Of a stretch of DNA of 41,331 bases, positions 32,518-39,676 are shown one piece after another; the first letter of the stretch is position 1; the number at the start of each line of letters is the position of its first letter. The translations under genes were made by a program, and so were the position numbers. Origin of the DNA: SCUN01 sp046598935 (GTDB taxonomy: Bacteria > Acidobacteriota > Vicinamibacteria > Vicinamibacterales > SCN-69-37); the NCBI GenBank assembly GCA_046598935.1, contig JBKJHW010000010.1:1-41331 (forward strand), read 5' to 3'. The notes under the pieces were generated by a model, which made no database searches, was not told where the DNA came from, and saw only the letters and a list, made by a program, of their open reading frames with translations.

Positions 32518-34704
32518 CTATTTCCTTACGACGACAGGCGCCGCCTTCGGCACCAGCCTGATGGAACCCGCCGCCTCACGCGCCTTGAGTACTGCCATCA
32601 CCTCAGACAACGCAAGCGGCGAGAACTGACCGCTCAGGAAGTCGCGAATCTCGAGCACTGACATTTTGCGGCCGAGGATCGCGCTGAACTCAGCGTTGTA
32701 CTCGGTCGGCAGCGACGGACCGCCGCGTCCACCACCCTGACGGCCGCCCGCGGCGCCTCCGCCGCGACCTGCGGCTGGCGCAGCCGCGGCCACCACCTCG
32801 ACGATGAGATTCGCGGCCGCCTGCTCTTCCGCAGTGAGCACCGGCGACGCCTTCGCGGCGGGCAAGGTCGACGGACGAGTGCGCTGATTAAACGTAACCG
32901 GAGCCGGCGGCGCGGCGACAACGCCGCGCTGCATCGCATTCAGTTGATAGGCCGCGCGGATTTCGTCGAGCAGCGCGTTCATGCGTTGATCGATGAGCGG
33001 CAGGAACGTCGCCGTGCGCTGCTTGCCCTGTTCGACGTTCGTGTAGAGGATGCTCGCCGACTCGACGACCTTCTTCTCGATCGCCGCCTGGTGACGCACG
33101 GCAACTTCCGCTTCGCGCCATGCGCCGTTCAGGTCGGCGCCGCTCTTCACGTCGGCCATGTAGCCAAGGCCCTTCGTCAGGTTCTCGCCCATGCGCGAGA
33201 GACCCCGGCCGATGTTCTCCTGCAGAATTCGCGCGGCCATTTCGTCGGTGCCGCTCGCAAGCGCCGCCAGCGAACCCAGGCCGACGGCCGCGGCGCGCTT
33301 GTACTGCGTGGTGTCCTGCTTGTCGGGCGTGTCTTCCGACGAGTGGTACCACATGTCGGGCCACGTGATGAACATCACGGCGGGAATTCCGGCTTGCATG
33401 TAGGTCACGTGATCGCTCGAGCCGTAGTGCTTGTCGATTTTGATGTAGAACGCGTCTTTGCTGCCCCTGATCGACTCGACCGCCTGCGACGGGAGGTACC
33501 CGTTCGCGCGAAAACGGACCCGCTCGCGCGAAATGTCGGCGATGTATTCCATCGCGCTCTGCGCGATGTCGTTGAGGTAGGACGGGAATGAATCCGGCGT
33601 CCGCTGCAGCACCCAGTAGCTGCGGCTTTGCGACACACGGATGCCTTCCATGTCGAAGTTCAGGTCGCCGATGATTCGTGTCGCCTTGTCCGGGTGCATC
33701 TCGAGCCACGCCCGGGTGCCGCTGATCTCCGCAAGCCACTGGAAGTTGATCGTGCGCTTCGGGCGCGGCAGCTTCCCTTCCTTGATGAGTTTGATGTACG
33801 CGCGGCCGATTTCGAGCGTGAGCGCACAGCCGGAGTTGTCGTCGTTGGCGCCCTGCTTGATCACGCCTTCGTACAGATGCCCGCCGATCGCCACTTCCTG
33901 CGTCGTCGATCCATCGCCGAGAATCTCGGCGTGCACGATTTCGCTGCGCGTCGGCACCTGCGTGCTCCTGGTGATCGAGCGGATCGTGATCTTGTCGCCG
34001 CGCGCAAGAAGCCCTTTTAGTTCGCGCGCCGTTCGCGGTGACACGTTCCACGCCGCCGTCTGCAATTTGTCGGCCGGTGCATTGGCCGTCGTCGAGACGA
34101 TCTGGTCCGGATAGTCAAGCGCGCGCTGAATGCCGATCTGGTTGAGACCGATGAGACCGATCGCGCCCTTTGCGAGCACGCGGGTGTAGACGGCGCCGAG
34201 CCCCGCGACGCTCTCCGCTGAGAGCGCGAACTTGCCGGTCAGGTCTTTGGTCGCGAGCGTCGCGTCCGAGCCGTCGCCGATGTCCACGAGTTCGCCGCTG
34301 ACATCGCCGTTCGAATTGAGCGACGCGAGCGAAAGCGCGACGTCGTGGACGTCGTACAACTTCACCGGCTTCGGCGTCGTCATCCACAGCTCGCCCTGCG
34401 TCGGCTGCCACGCCTGGCCGGCGGCGAAACTCTCGATGGTGACGTTTTCGAAGCCGTAGTCCTTCGCGAGTTGGGCCATGACGTCGCTTTCCTTGAAGTG
34501 GCCGTTGTACTCGGCCGGCTTCCGGACTCGCTGGTAGGGGACGAGCTCGAGCAGGTTGTGCATCGCGCGCTCGCCCGAGACTTCGTTGATGATGGCCGTC
34601 ATCTGGTCCTGTGGCAGCAGGGTGCGGTCTTCACGCTCCTGGGCCGGCGTGCCGGCGACGAGCGCGATGACACCAAATGCGGAAATAAGGGCGATGCGTT
34701 TCAT
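32518..34704 (-). CDS. Secreted M28-family metallopeptidase, altered active site
   Basis: 728 residues with signal peptide 1-21 (ISAFGVIALVAGTPA). A PA domain (about 110-235) is inserted before the M28 catalytic core, as in many secreted aminopeptidases and carboxypeptidase Q relatives. Metal-site positions: His276 (GGHLYEG), Asp289 (GANDDNSG), Glu326 (LAEISGT), Asp351 (NFDMEG) and His432 (SSDHVTYMQAGIPAVMF). In the usual family the first His is in HxD and the Glu is in an EE pair; here they read HLY and EI, so the Asp that orients the His and the zinc-binding second Glu seem missing. C-terminal to the core are an helical region, a Gly-rich stretch (about 640-665) and a short final domain. 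Ribosome-binding site GGAGG upstream. Confidence 0.85.
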   Translation of the reverse strand: MKRIALISAFGVIALVAGTPAQEREDRTLLPQDQMTAIINEVSGERAMHNLLELVPYQRVRKPAEYNGHFKESDVMAQLAKDYGFENVTIESFAAGQAWQPTQGELWMTTPKPVKLYDVHDVALSLASLNSNGDVSGELVDIGDGSDATLATKDLTGKFALSAESVAGLGAVYTRVLAKGAIGLIGLNQIGIQRALDYPDQIVSTTANAPADKLQTAAWNVSPRTARELKGLLARGDKITIRSITRSTQVPTRSEIVHAEILGDGSTTQEVAIGGHLYEGVIKQGANDDNSGCALTLEIGRAYIKLIKEGKLPRPKRTINFQWLAEISGTRAWLEMHPDKATRIIGDLNFDMEGIRVSQSRSYWVLQRTPDSFPSYLNDIAQSAMEYIADISRERVRFRANGYLPSQAVESIRGSKDAFYIKIDKHYGSSDHVTYMQAGIPAVMFITWPDMWYHSSEDTPDKQDTTQYKRAAAVGLGSLAALASGTDEMAARILQENIGRGLSRMGENLTKGLGYMADVKSGADLNGAWREAEVAVRHQAAIEKKVVESASILYTNVEQGKQRTATFLPLIDQRMNALLDEIRAAYQLNAMQRGVVAAPPAPVTFNQRTRPSTLPAAKASPVLTAEEQAAANLIVEVVAAAAPAAGRGGGAAGGRQGGGRGGPSLPTEYNAEFSAILGRKMSVLEIRDFLSGQFSPLALSEVMAVLKAREAAGSIRLVPKAAPVVVRK

Positions 34705-34741
34705 TTGAGGAGTCCTCCTAGGAATTACTGCGGAGGAATCA

Positions 34742-34747
34742 TATAAT
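34742..34747 (+). promoter_or_regulatory. -10 box of the tRNA-Leu promoter
   Basis: TATAAT, 17 bases before the mature tRNA 5' end. The -35 position (about 34719-34724) does not match TTGACA well. It is divergent from the peptidase gene. Confidence 0.5.
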
Positions 34748-34764
34748 CGTGGTTCCCCTTTCGT

Positions 34765-34851
34765 GCGGAAATGGCGGAATTGGCAGACGCGCCAGCCTCA
34801 GGAGCTGGTTGGAGCAATCCAGTGGAGGTTCGAGTCCTCTTTTCCGCACCA
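34765..34851 (+). tRNA. tRNA-Leu (anticodon CAG)
   Basis: 87 bases, CCA encoded. The acceptor arms GCGGAAA and TTTCCGC pair fully, the anticodon stem CCAGC/GCTGG encloses CTCAGGA, giving anticodon CAG for CUG codons. The long variable arm of class II tRNAs (TTGGAGCAATCCAG region) and GGTTCGAGTCC of the T arm are present. It is followed by a terminator and by the accessory segment. Confidence 0.97.
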
Positions 34852-34859
34852 AATTCACC

Positions 34860-34884
34860 AAAGGCCCGGATTTCCTGGCCTTTT
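34860..34884 (+). terminator. Terminator after tRNA-Leu
   Basis: AAAGGCC (34860-34866) pairs with GGCCTTT (34877-34883) across a ten-base loop, ending in TTTT, eight bases after the tRNA. Confidence 0.75.
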
Positions 34885-34906
34885 CGCATTTCAGAGATTG
34901 CGAAGC

Positions 34907-35021
34907 TAACGGATCGCTAACTATGTAAAGAAGAAACTGAACGAGCGGAATCGCGTCGTCAGCGTTCAAGACGCGTTGGGTGCACTCATCACCCTGCCCT
35001 TCGACACAATCGAAGAACTTG
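34907..35021 (+). pseudogene. Possible gene remnant cut by the IS3-family element
   Basis: After a TAA at 34907 the frame stays open through NYVKKKLNERNRVV, SVQDALGALITLPFDTIEEL and into the left end of the insertion element, where it stops at 35059. It has no start codon with a ribosome-binding site. The helical, charged text looks like real protein, so this may be what remains of a gene that lay between the tRNA and the insertion. I cannot name it. It also could be chance. Confidence 0.3.
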
Positions 35022-35053
35022 CTGAGCTTCCCCCGATTTCGTGGACAGTTTAA

Positions 35054-35332
35054 CTACGCTACTTGAGTCATCAGTGCTTGCCGTTCAAAGGCCGCCGGAC
35101 TGATGCGTCCGACGGTCGAGTGGCGACGTCGTTGGTTATAGAACACTTCGATGTAATCGAACAACTCCATCTTCGCGTCACTGTTGCTGGCGAACTGATC
35201 GGCGAGCTCGTTCTTGACGGTCGAGAAAAAACTCTCCATCACCGCGTTGTCGTAGCAATTGCCGCGGCGGCTCATGCTGCAGACGATGCCATGCGCGTCG
35301 AGCACGTCCTGGTAGTCCTCGCTCGCGTACGT
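35054..35332 (-). pseudogene. IS3-family transposase OrfB, 3' fragment
   Basis: Encodes the C-terminal part of the DDE transposase from YASEDYQDVLDAHGIVCSM through RGNCYDNAVMESFFSTVKNE, which holds the catalytic Glu, to the stop at 35054. Its 5' end is the 3-base target duplicate (35330-35332) of the IS30-family insertion; joined to the fragment at 36776 it restores the uninterrupted reading GCTYASEDYQ in frame. Confidence 0.9.
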
Positions 35333-36775
35333 GGTGAATTCAATTGGTCGTTGCAACAACTCCACAGGGAGAAGTTGCAATGGGTAATGCGAAACGACGT
35401 CGATCTGATCGCGCGGGGCGCGATCCCATCCGTTCGCCAGGCCGTCCGACGGCGGGACATCGTGAACATCGACAACGGTTCTGGAAGGCCATCGCACGCG
35501 GCGTCTCGAGCGAGGATGCCGCGCTGGAGGTGGGCGTCTCGCAACCGGTGGGAACGAGGTGGTTCCGCGAGAATGGCGGCATGCCACCGCCCAACCTGAC
35601 ATCGCTTTCGGGACGATACCTGTCGTTTAGGGAACGCGAAGAGATCGCGCTCCTGCGCGCTCAGAAGCTCGGTATCTGCCAGATCGCTCGTCGCGTCAAA
35701 CGTGCGCCATCGACGGTTTCGCGGGAACTCCGACGGAATGCGGCGACTCGCAGTGGCGGATTCGAATATCGCGCCTCGACAGCCCAATGGCACGCTGAGC
35801 GAAAGTCTAAGCGCCCGAAGGTGGCGAAACTGGCCGCCAACCAGAAATTGCGGCAGTACGTTCAAGAACGGCTTGGTGGCAGGATCGCAAGTGGGACCGG
35901 TGAACCGATTGGACCTGAGGTGAAGTGGAACCAGCGTCGTCACGGTCGACGCCAGGATCGGCGCTGGGCCACATCGTGGAGTCCCGAGCAGATTTCCGCC
36001 AGACTGAAGCTCGACTTCCCGGATGATGCATCGATGCGGGTTTCACACGAAGCCATTTACCAGGCGCTCTACGTGCAGACCCGTGGCGCGCTCCGTCGTG
36101 AGTTAGTGACGTGCTTGCGAACCGGGCGGTCTCTGCGCGTGCCGAGAGCGCGCACACATCGAGGCAAGTCATTCATCAGCTCCGGAGTCATGCTCACGGA
36201 GCGACCTGCGGATGCGACCGATCGTGCGGTGCCAGGTCACTGGGAAGGCGATCTGATTCTCGGGCTCGACAGCTCCGCGATTGGTACCCTCGTTGAACGC
36301 AGTACCCGTTTCACATTGCTATTGCACCTGCCACGCATGGCGGACTTTGGTCAGCCTCGGGTCAAGAACGGCCCGGCGCTCGCCGGTCATGGCGCGGAGG
36401 CCGTGCGCGACGCGATCGCGTCCTCGATTGTCACACTGCCGAAGCAACTACGTCGATCCCTGACGTGGGACCAGGGTGCCGAGATGGCGCAACACGTCCA
36501 GCTGCGAATAAAGACCGGCCTACCGATTTACTTTTGCGATCCGCACAGCCCGTGGCAGCGGGGCACCAACGAGAACACCAACGGTCTCTTGCGTCAGTAC
36601 TTCCCCAGGGGCACCGACCTGTCTCGATACTCCGGTGAAGAGCTTGAGGCGGTCGCGACCGTACTCAACAGTCGGCCGAGAAAAACACTCGGTTGGAAAA
36701 CGCCGGCGGAGGTACTTCGAAATCATCTAAACTCCTCGACACGCGAACGTGTTGCGACGATCCCTTGAACCCAAG
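35333..36775 (+). mobile_element. IS30-family insertion sequence, 1,443 bp
   Basis: Flanked by a 3-base direct repeat CGT (35330-35332 and 36776-36778), the expected size for the family. The ends form an imperfect inverted repeat of about 24 bases in which TTCAA, TCGT and GCAACA agree. It lies inside orfB of the IS3-family element, in the opposite direction, and the transposase stop codon is within the right inverted repeat. Confidence 0.92.
35380..36768 (+). CDS. IS30-family transposase
   Basis: 462 residues from the ATG at 35380, with GGGAGAAG just upstream. The family's N-terminal helix-turn-helix appears in LSFREREEIALLRAQKLGICQIARRV followed by KRAPSTVSRELRRN. The DDE catalytic residues are in HWEGDLILG (Asp), LTWDQGAEM (Asp) and GTNENTNGLLRQYFPRGTDL (Glu). 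About 70 residues before the usual start (GRDPIRSPGRP and onward) form an extra helix-turn-helix (ARGVSSEDAALEVGVSQPVGTRWF). It appears intact and the element may be active. Confidence 0.95.
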   Translation: MGNAKRRRSDRAGRDPIRSPGRPTAGHREHRQRFWKAIARGVSSEDAALEVGVSQPVGTRWFRENGGMPPPNLTSLSGRYLSFREREEIALLRAQKLGICQIARRVKRAPSTVSRELRRNAATRSGGFEYRASTAQWHAERKSKRPKVAKLAANQKLRQYVQERLGGRIASGTGEPIGPEVKWNQRRHGRRQDRRWATSWSPEQISARLKLDFPDDASMRVSHEAIYQALYVQTRGALRRELVTCLRTGRSLRVPRARTHRGKSFISSGVMLTERPADATDRAVPGHWEGDLILGLDSSAIGTLVERSTRFTLLLHLPRMADFGQPRVKNGPALAGHGAEAVRDAIASSIVTLPKQLRRSLTWDQGAEMAQHVQLRIKTGLPIYFCDPHSPWQRGTNENTNGLLRQYFPRGTDLSRYSGEELEAVATVLNSRPRKTLGWKTPAEVLRNHLNSSTRERVATIP

Positions 36776-37402
36776 CGTGCAGCCTTGGTCAGAGTGATGC
36801 AACAGACCGCTGCGCGGACACCGTCGTTTCAGCGCCATCTCAAGCGCTTTGATGGTCAAGTGACGATCATTCACCGCGCTGACTGCCCAGCCGACGACGA
36901 ATCGTGAGAACAGATCCAGAATCACCGCGAGGTACAGCTTGCTGCTGGTCCCGATGACGAACTCCGTGGTGTCACCGACCCACCGCTGATTCGGCGCGGT
37001 CGCCGTGAAGCGACGATCGAGCAGATTGGCGGCCACCGGCTGATCGTGCTCGCTCATTGTCGTGTGCTTGTATCGTCGGCGCACGCGGGCTTTCAGGCGC
37101 TCCTCCTGCATGAGCCGTGCAACGCGCTTGCGACTCACGCGCTCGTCTTGCTCGATCAGATCGTCGTGCACGCGCGGGCTGCCGTAATTGTGCCGGCTCT
37201 CGACGAACGACGTGCGGACCAGCACTTTCAAGCGACGATCATCGCGTGCGTGCTGCGATTCTGGGCGCGCTTGCCACGCGTAGAAACCCGTCGGCGTCAC
37301 ATTGAGATTCCGACACAACGTCACCACTGGATAGTGGGCCTTCTCCGTCGCGATCCAGGCGAATTTCAGTCCTGGTCTTTCACGAAGAAGGCCGCGGCTT
37401 TT
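36776..37402 (-). pseudogene. IS3-family transposase OrfB, 5' fragment
   Basis: Reached from orfA by a -1 shift. It encodes the HTH_21-like region (FAWIATEKAHYPVVTLCRNLNV, YGSPRVHDDL, VARLMQEERLKARVRRRY) and the start of the rve domain with the first two catalytic residues, Asp in RWVGDTTEF and Asp in HHSDQGC. It breaks off at the IS30-family insertion, between the second Asp and the Glu, so the transposase cannot be functional. Confidence 0.9.
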
Positions 37403-37671
37403 TTTAAGATGTCGCGGTCCATCCGCAACTGGCGATTCTCTTTGCGCAACCGCTGCAACTCCTCGCGCTCCAGCGTCGTGAGTCCGGTGCGGCCGCTGGT
37501 CCGATTGGCGCGCGCGCGTTTGACCCACTCGGCGACCGCCGTCGCCGTCAGATCGAGCTCGCGGGCCACACTCCCAATCGTGCGCTGCTCGTCGAGCACC
37601 AGCCGCACCACGCCCGCTTTGTACTCATCCGTGAACTGCCGTCGTGCCCGTCGATCTGCCATCTTGCCCAT
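37366..37671 (-). CDS. IS3-family OrfA
   Basis: 101 residues from the ATG at 37671 (GGTGG upstream). Helix-turn-helix of the HTH_Tnp_1 type: FTDEYKAGVVRLVLDEQRTIGS and VARELDLTATAVAEWVKRAR, then a leucine-zipper stretch LEREELQRLRKENRQLRMDRDILKKAAAFF. OrfA binds the element's ends and, by frameshifting into OrfB, makes the fused transposase. Confidence 0.93.
   Translation of the reverse strand: MGKMADRRARRQFTDEYKAGVVRLVLDEQRTIGSVARELDLTATAVAEWVKRARANRTSGRTGLTTLEREELQRLRKENRQLRMDRDILKKAAAFFVKDQD
37399..37405 (-). other. Programmed -1 frameshift site of the IS3-family element
   Basis: Seven A residues followed by G (TTAAAAAAAG on the reverse strand), in the codons for LKK of OrfA. Slipping back one base changes LKKAAAFF to LKKSRGLL and enters the orfB frame without a stop. 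Confidence 0.85.
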
Positions 37672-37740
37672 CGTATCCACCTTTCGAAAGGTGTCCACGA
37701 AACCGGGGCAAGCTCAGAGACGCCCAAGCCGCATGACATT

Positions 37741-38403
37741 GTGTATCTCCTCTATTGCCCATATGCAGGCGTGTGTTTTATCGCCGGGTTTTACTACCAA
37801 GAGGTCGAAAATGTCTTCGCCACTGGGCGACTCGATGTGGCGGCAGGGGGCGGCTGGGGCGCCAGGGAAGGCTGCGAGGGTTGCGAATACGAATGGCCTC
37901 AGTACGCAGCACCAGCGCCAGAGCCTGTGGATGAAGGCGGTCCGCCGAGCTGGTGCAACGACACGAGAGACACGCTACTTGAGGAGTACGCCAATGCCCC
38001 GGCAATCGGCTGGTTCCCTGGGTGCCACGACTTCAACACCCCCATGAGCTCGACTTACTTCAACTGGGGAGAGCTAAATCACGTCCCCGGTAACGAGTCT
38101 CAGCACGCGCCGTGGGCGATCACTCGAACGTACCTGTGGTCTGGCTTGGATGCCACCCGGGTGAACTTCGGAAGCGCTATGACGATGACGAGTGGCTACC
38201 GATGCCCTGTCGGGAACATTCTCGTCGGATCCACCGCCCAGCAGAGTCGTCATATGTTTGGCGACGCAGGGGACTCAAAAAACGGCGGGTGGTCCCAAAC
38301 AGTGCACGACAACATGCGAAGTGCGGCAATTACCGCCGGTGCGTCATATACGACGTCCTGGGGGACCTACCCGGACCAGCATTTGCATATGGACTGGAGA
38401 TAG
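37741..38403 (+). CDS. M15-like zinc peptidase-fold protein, N-terminus perhaps lost
   Basis: 220 residues if the GTG at 37741 is used. The C-terminal 75 residues follow the pattern of peptidase M15 (D-Ala-D-Ala carboxypeptidase/hedgehog fold): SGYRCPVGN, then SRHMFGDAGDSK, in which His and Asp are the zinc ligands of SxHxxGxAxD, and QHLHMDWR, whose His completes the site. The middle part has Cys residues (SWCNDTR, GCHDFNT), perhaps disulfides of an exported protein. The first 50 residues include YLLYCPYAGVCFIAGFYYQ, not a regular signal peptide, and the start is 24 bases past the IS, with the frame open into it, so the original 5' end may have been removed. The following gene starts directly after the stop. 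Confidence 0.6.
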   Translation: MYLLYCPYAGVCFIAGFYYQEVENVFATGRLDVAAGGGWGAREGCEGCEYEWPQYAAPAPEPVDEGGPPSWCNDTRDTLLEEYANAPAIGWFPGCHDFNTPMSSTYFNWGELNHVPGNESQHAPWAITRTYLWSGLDATRVNFGSAMTMTSGYRCPVGNILVGSTAQQSRHMFGDAGDSKNGGWSQTVHDNMRSAAITAGASYTTSWGTYPDQHLHMDWR

Positions 38404-39177
38404 ATGATGACGCTCAAACAGTTCTCGTACGTCGTCGCACTCGGGACGCTGTCACTTGCGCCGCTGAGCGCTCAGACGCCAATCCCGGAAGCTCGGATGA
38501 TTCAATGGTTGAGCGGTGACGACCTCGCCGCCAAGCAGGCCGTGGTCACTTGGCTGATCAAAACCGAAAAAGAGCCGCGGTCCTCCGCTCTCGATGTCGC
38601 GATCGCGAAAGAACTCACAAGGACCAATCTCGAGAACTCGGAAGCCCGGGCGGCTCGCTACCGCGTCAACGTCACAGCGGCAGGAGAAGCCCTGAGCGAG
38701 TACCACGCGTCGTTGATCCAAGTGGCGAAGAGTTCAAACCGGGACGCCATGATCGCTCCCCTCGCCGGAGCGATCGCCAGTGGAAATATGGCGATCCAAG
38801 CCGTGATTCGGTTTGGAGACCGCGCGCTTCCGGAGATCTTCCGGATCGCGCGAGAACGCCAGGAACCCGATCCGTTCAAGACGGCCGGGGCGATCCGAGC
38901 GCTTCAACTAATGAAGGAAGAAAGAGGCATGGCCTTGCCACCGAGCGCCTTGGCTTCCATCGTGGATATCGTGAGGGAGCGACTAACAGGCAAACAGCAC
39001 CCGGCCGTCATTACAGCGGCTTTCGGTCTTGCCGTGGCAACCGGTGACGCGTCGCTAAGAGCTCGGGTGCAGCGCCTTGCTGACTCCCGCGATGAACTCC
39101 GCGGCATGTCAGTGAGCGACGACGCAAGTGCTAAGCAAGTGCAAGGGGCAGCCCGACGCGCTCTAGGGATTCGTTAG
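38404..39177 (+). CDS. Secreted helical-repeat protein of unknown function
   Basis: 257 residues. Residues 1-23 are a signal peptide (FSYVVALGTLSLAPLSAQ). The rest is helical with HEAT-like alternation: AKQAVVTWLIKTEKE, MIAPLAGAIASGNMAIQAVIRFGDRALPEIFRIARE, AGAIRALQLMKEE, SALASIVDIVRERLTG and HPAVITAAFGLAVATGD. The ATG follows the preceding stop with no gap (TAGATG), so the two genes are an operon, and a scaffold or inhibitor role for the peptidase-like protein is a possible inference. A strong hairpin follows the gene. Codon use is less GC-biased than in the core operons. Confidence 0.75.
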   Translation: MMTLKQFSYVVALGTLSLAPLSAQTPIPEARMIQWLSGDDLAAKQAVVTWLIKTEKEPRSSALDVAIAKELTRTNLENSEARAARYRVNVTAAGEALSEYHASLIQVAKSSNRDAMIAPLAGAIASGNMAIQAVIRFGDRALPEIFRIARERQEPDPFKTAGAIRALQLMKEERGMALPPSALASIVDIVRERLTGKQHPAVITAAFGLAVATGDASLRARVQRLADSRDELRGMSVSDDASAKQVQGAARRALGIR

Positions 39178-39186
39178 TTGTCGGGA

Positions 39187-39220
39187 CCGCACGGATGAGC
39201 AGTTTTGTTCATCCGTGCGG
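39187..39220 (+). terminator. Stem-loop after the accessory operon
   Basis: Twelve-base perfect arms (39187-39198 and 39209-39220, CCGCACGGATGA and its complement) round a ten-base loop, nine bases after the stop. The following CCCTCTTCCCC is a weak T-tract, so it is a probable rather than certain terminator. Confidence 0.65.
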
Positions 39221-39405
39221 CCCTCTTCCCCGCTGCGGGGCCATTGGCTCGGTCGTTGACCGAATCCTGTGGACGCGCGACGCTCACCTCTTTGGGTAGA
39301 GCCTTGGTCGACGATACGGCGGCGCGCCGATGCGCCCGCGGCACGCGCCTTGCAATTTCAGGGCTGTGCTGGCAGGGCGCGTGGCCTGATCAAGGAGACC
39401 GAACA

Positions 39406-39633
39406 ATGGCGAACGACACGAAAAAGAACAGCGGCGCCAAGGGCGGCGACAATCGCACCGCCGATGACGTCGACGGCAACCGCGGCGGCGATCCGGGAAA
39501 CAAGACCGGCGGCGGCGAAGGCGTCGATCAGAGCGACGACAAGGGGGACGCCAACCAGGGGGGCAAGAAGGACGGTGAACACAGCCAGCGGGAGCTCCCG
39601 CCTACGCCGCCTTCGACGCTCCTGCCACACTGA
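39406..39633 (+). CDS. Disordered Gly/Asp/Lys-rich small protein
   Basis: 75 residues from the ATG at 39406, which has AAGGAG eight bases upstream, a strong site that favours a real gene. The text (NSGAKGGDNRTADDVDGNRG, GGGEGVDQSDDKGDANQGGK) has almost no hydrophobic residues and ends in ELPPTPPSTLLPH. No signal peptide or domain. It resembles hydrophilins in composition; function unknown. About 185 bases before it, back to the hairpin, show no gene. Confidence 0.6.
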   Translation: MANDTKKNSGAKGGDNRTADDVDGNRGGDPGNKTGGGEGVDQSDDKGDANQGGKKDGEHSQRELPPTPPSTLLPH

Positions 39634-39676
39634 ACGGATTCTGCTTAGTCGAGCGCGTGCTGGTAGGCTTTCCCGA

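Larger units (their letters stand above)
35023..37716 (-). mobile_element. IS3-family insertion sequence, interrupted by an IS30-family element
   Basis: Ends 35023-35047 and 37692-37716 are 25-base inverted repeats identical at 23 positions (outer bases TGAGCTT, inner TTTCGTGGACA). With the inner element and one 3-base duplicate removed the length is about 1,248 bases, normal for the family. It carries orfA, an A7 slippery site and a split orfB on the reverse strand. The three or four bases outside the two ends do not match, so there is no visible target duplication and the flanks may have been rearranged since insertion. Confidence 0.9.

Noticed and set aside
34739..34969. 76-codon reverse frame over tRNA-Leu
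   Set aside because: It is the complement of the tRNA gene (RKRGLEPPLDCSNQL), a well-known false call.
34852..35021. Integrase-bearing island attached at tRNA-Leu
   Set aside because: No integrase, and I find no second copy of the tRNA 3' end downstream within the window.
35333..35602. Continuation of the OrfB 3' frame past the IS30-family end
   Set aside because: Frame runs on by chance into the inserted element; the target duplication marks the true limit.
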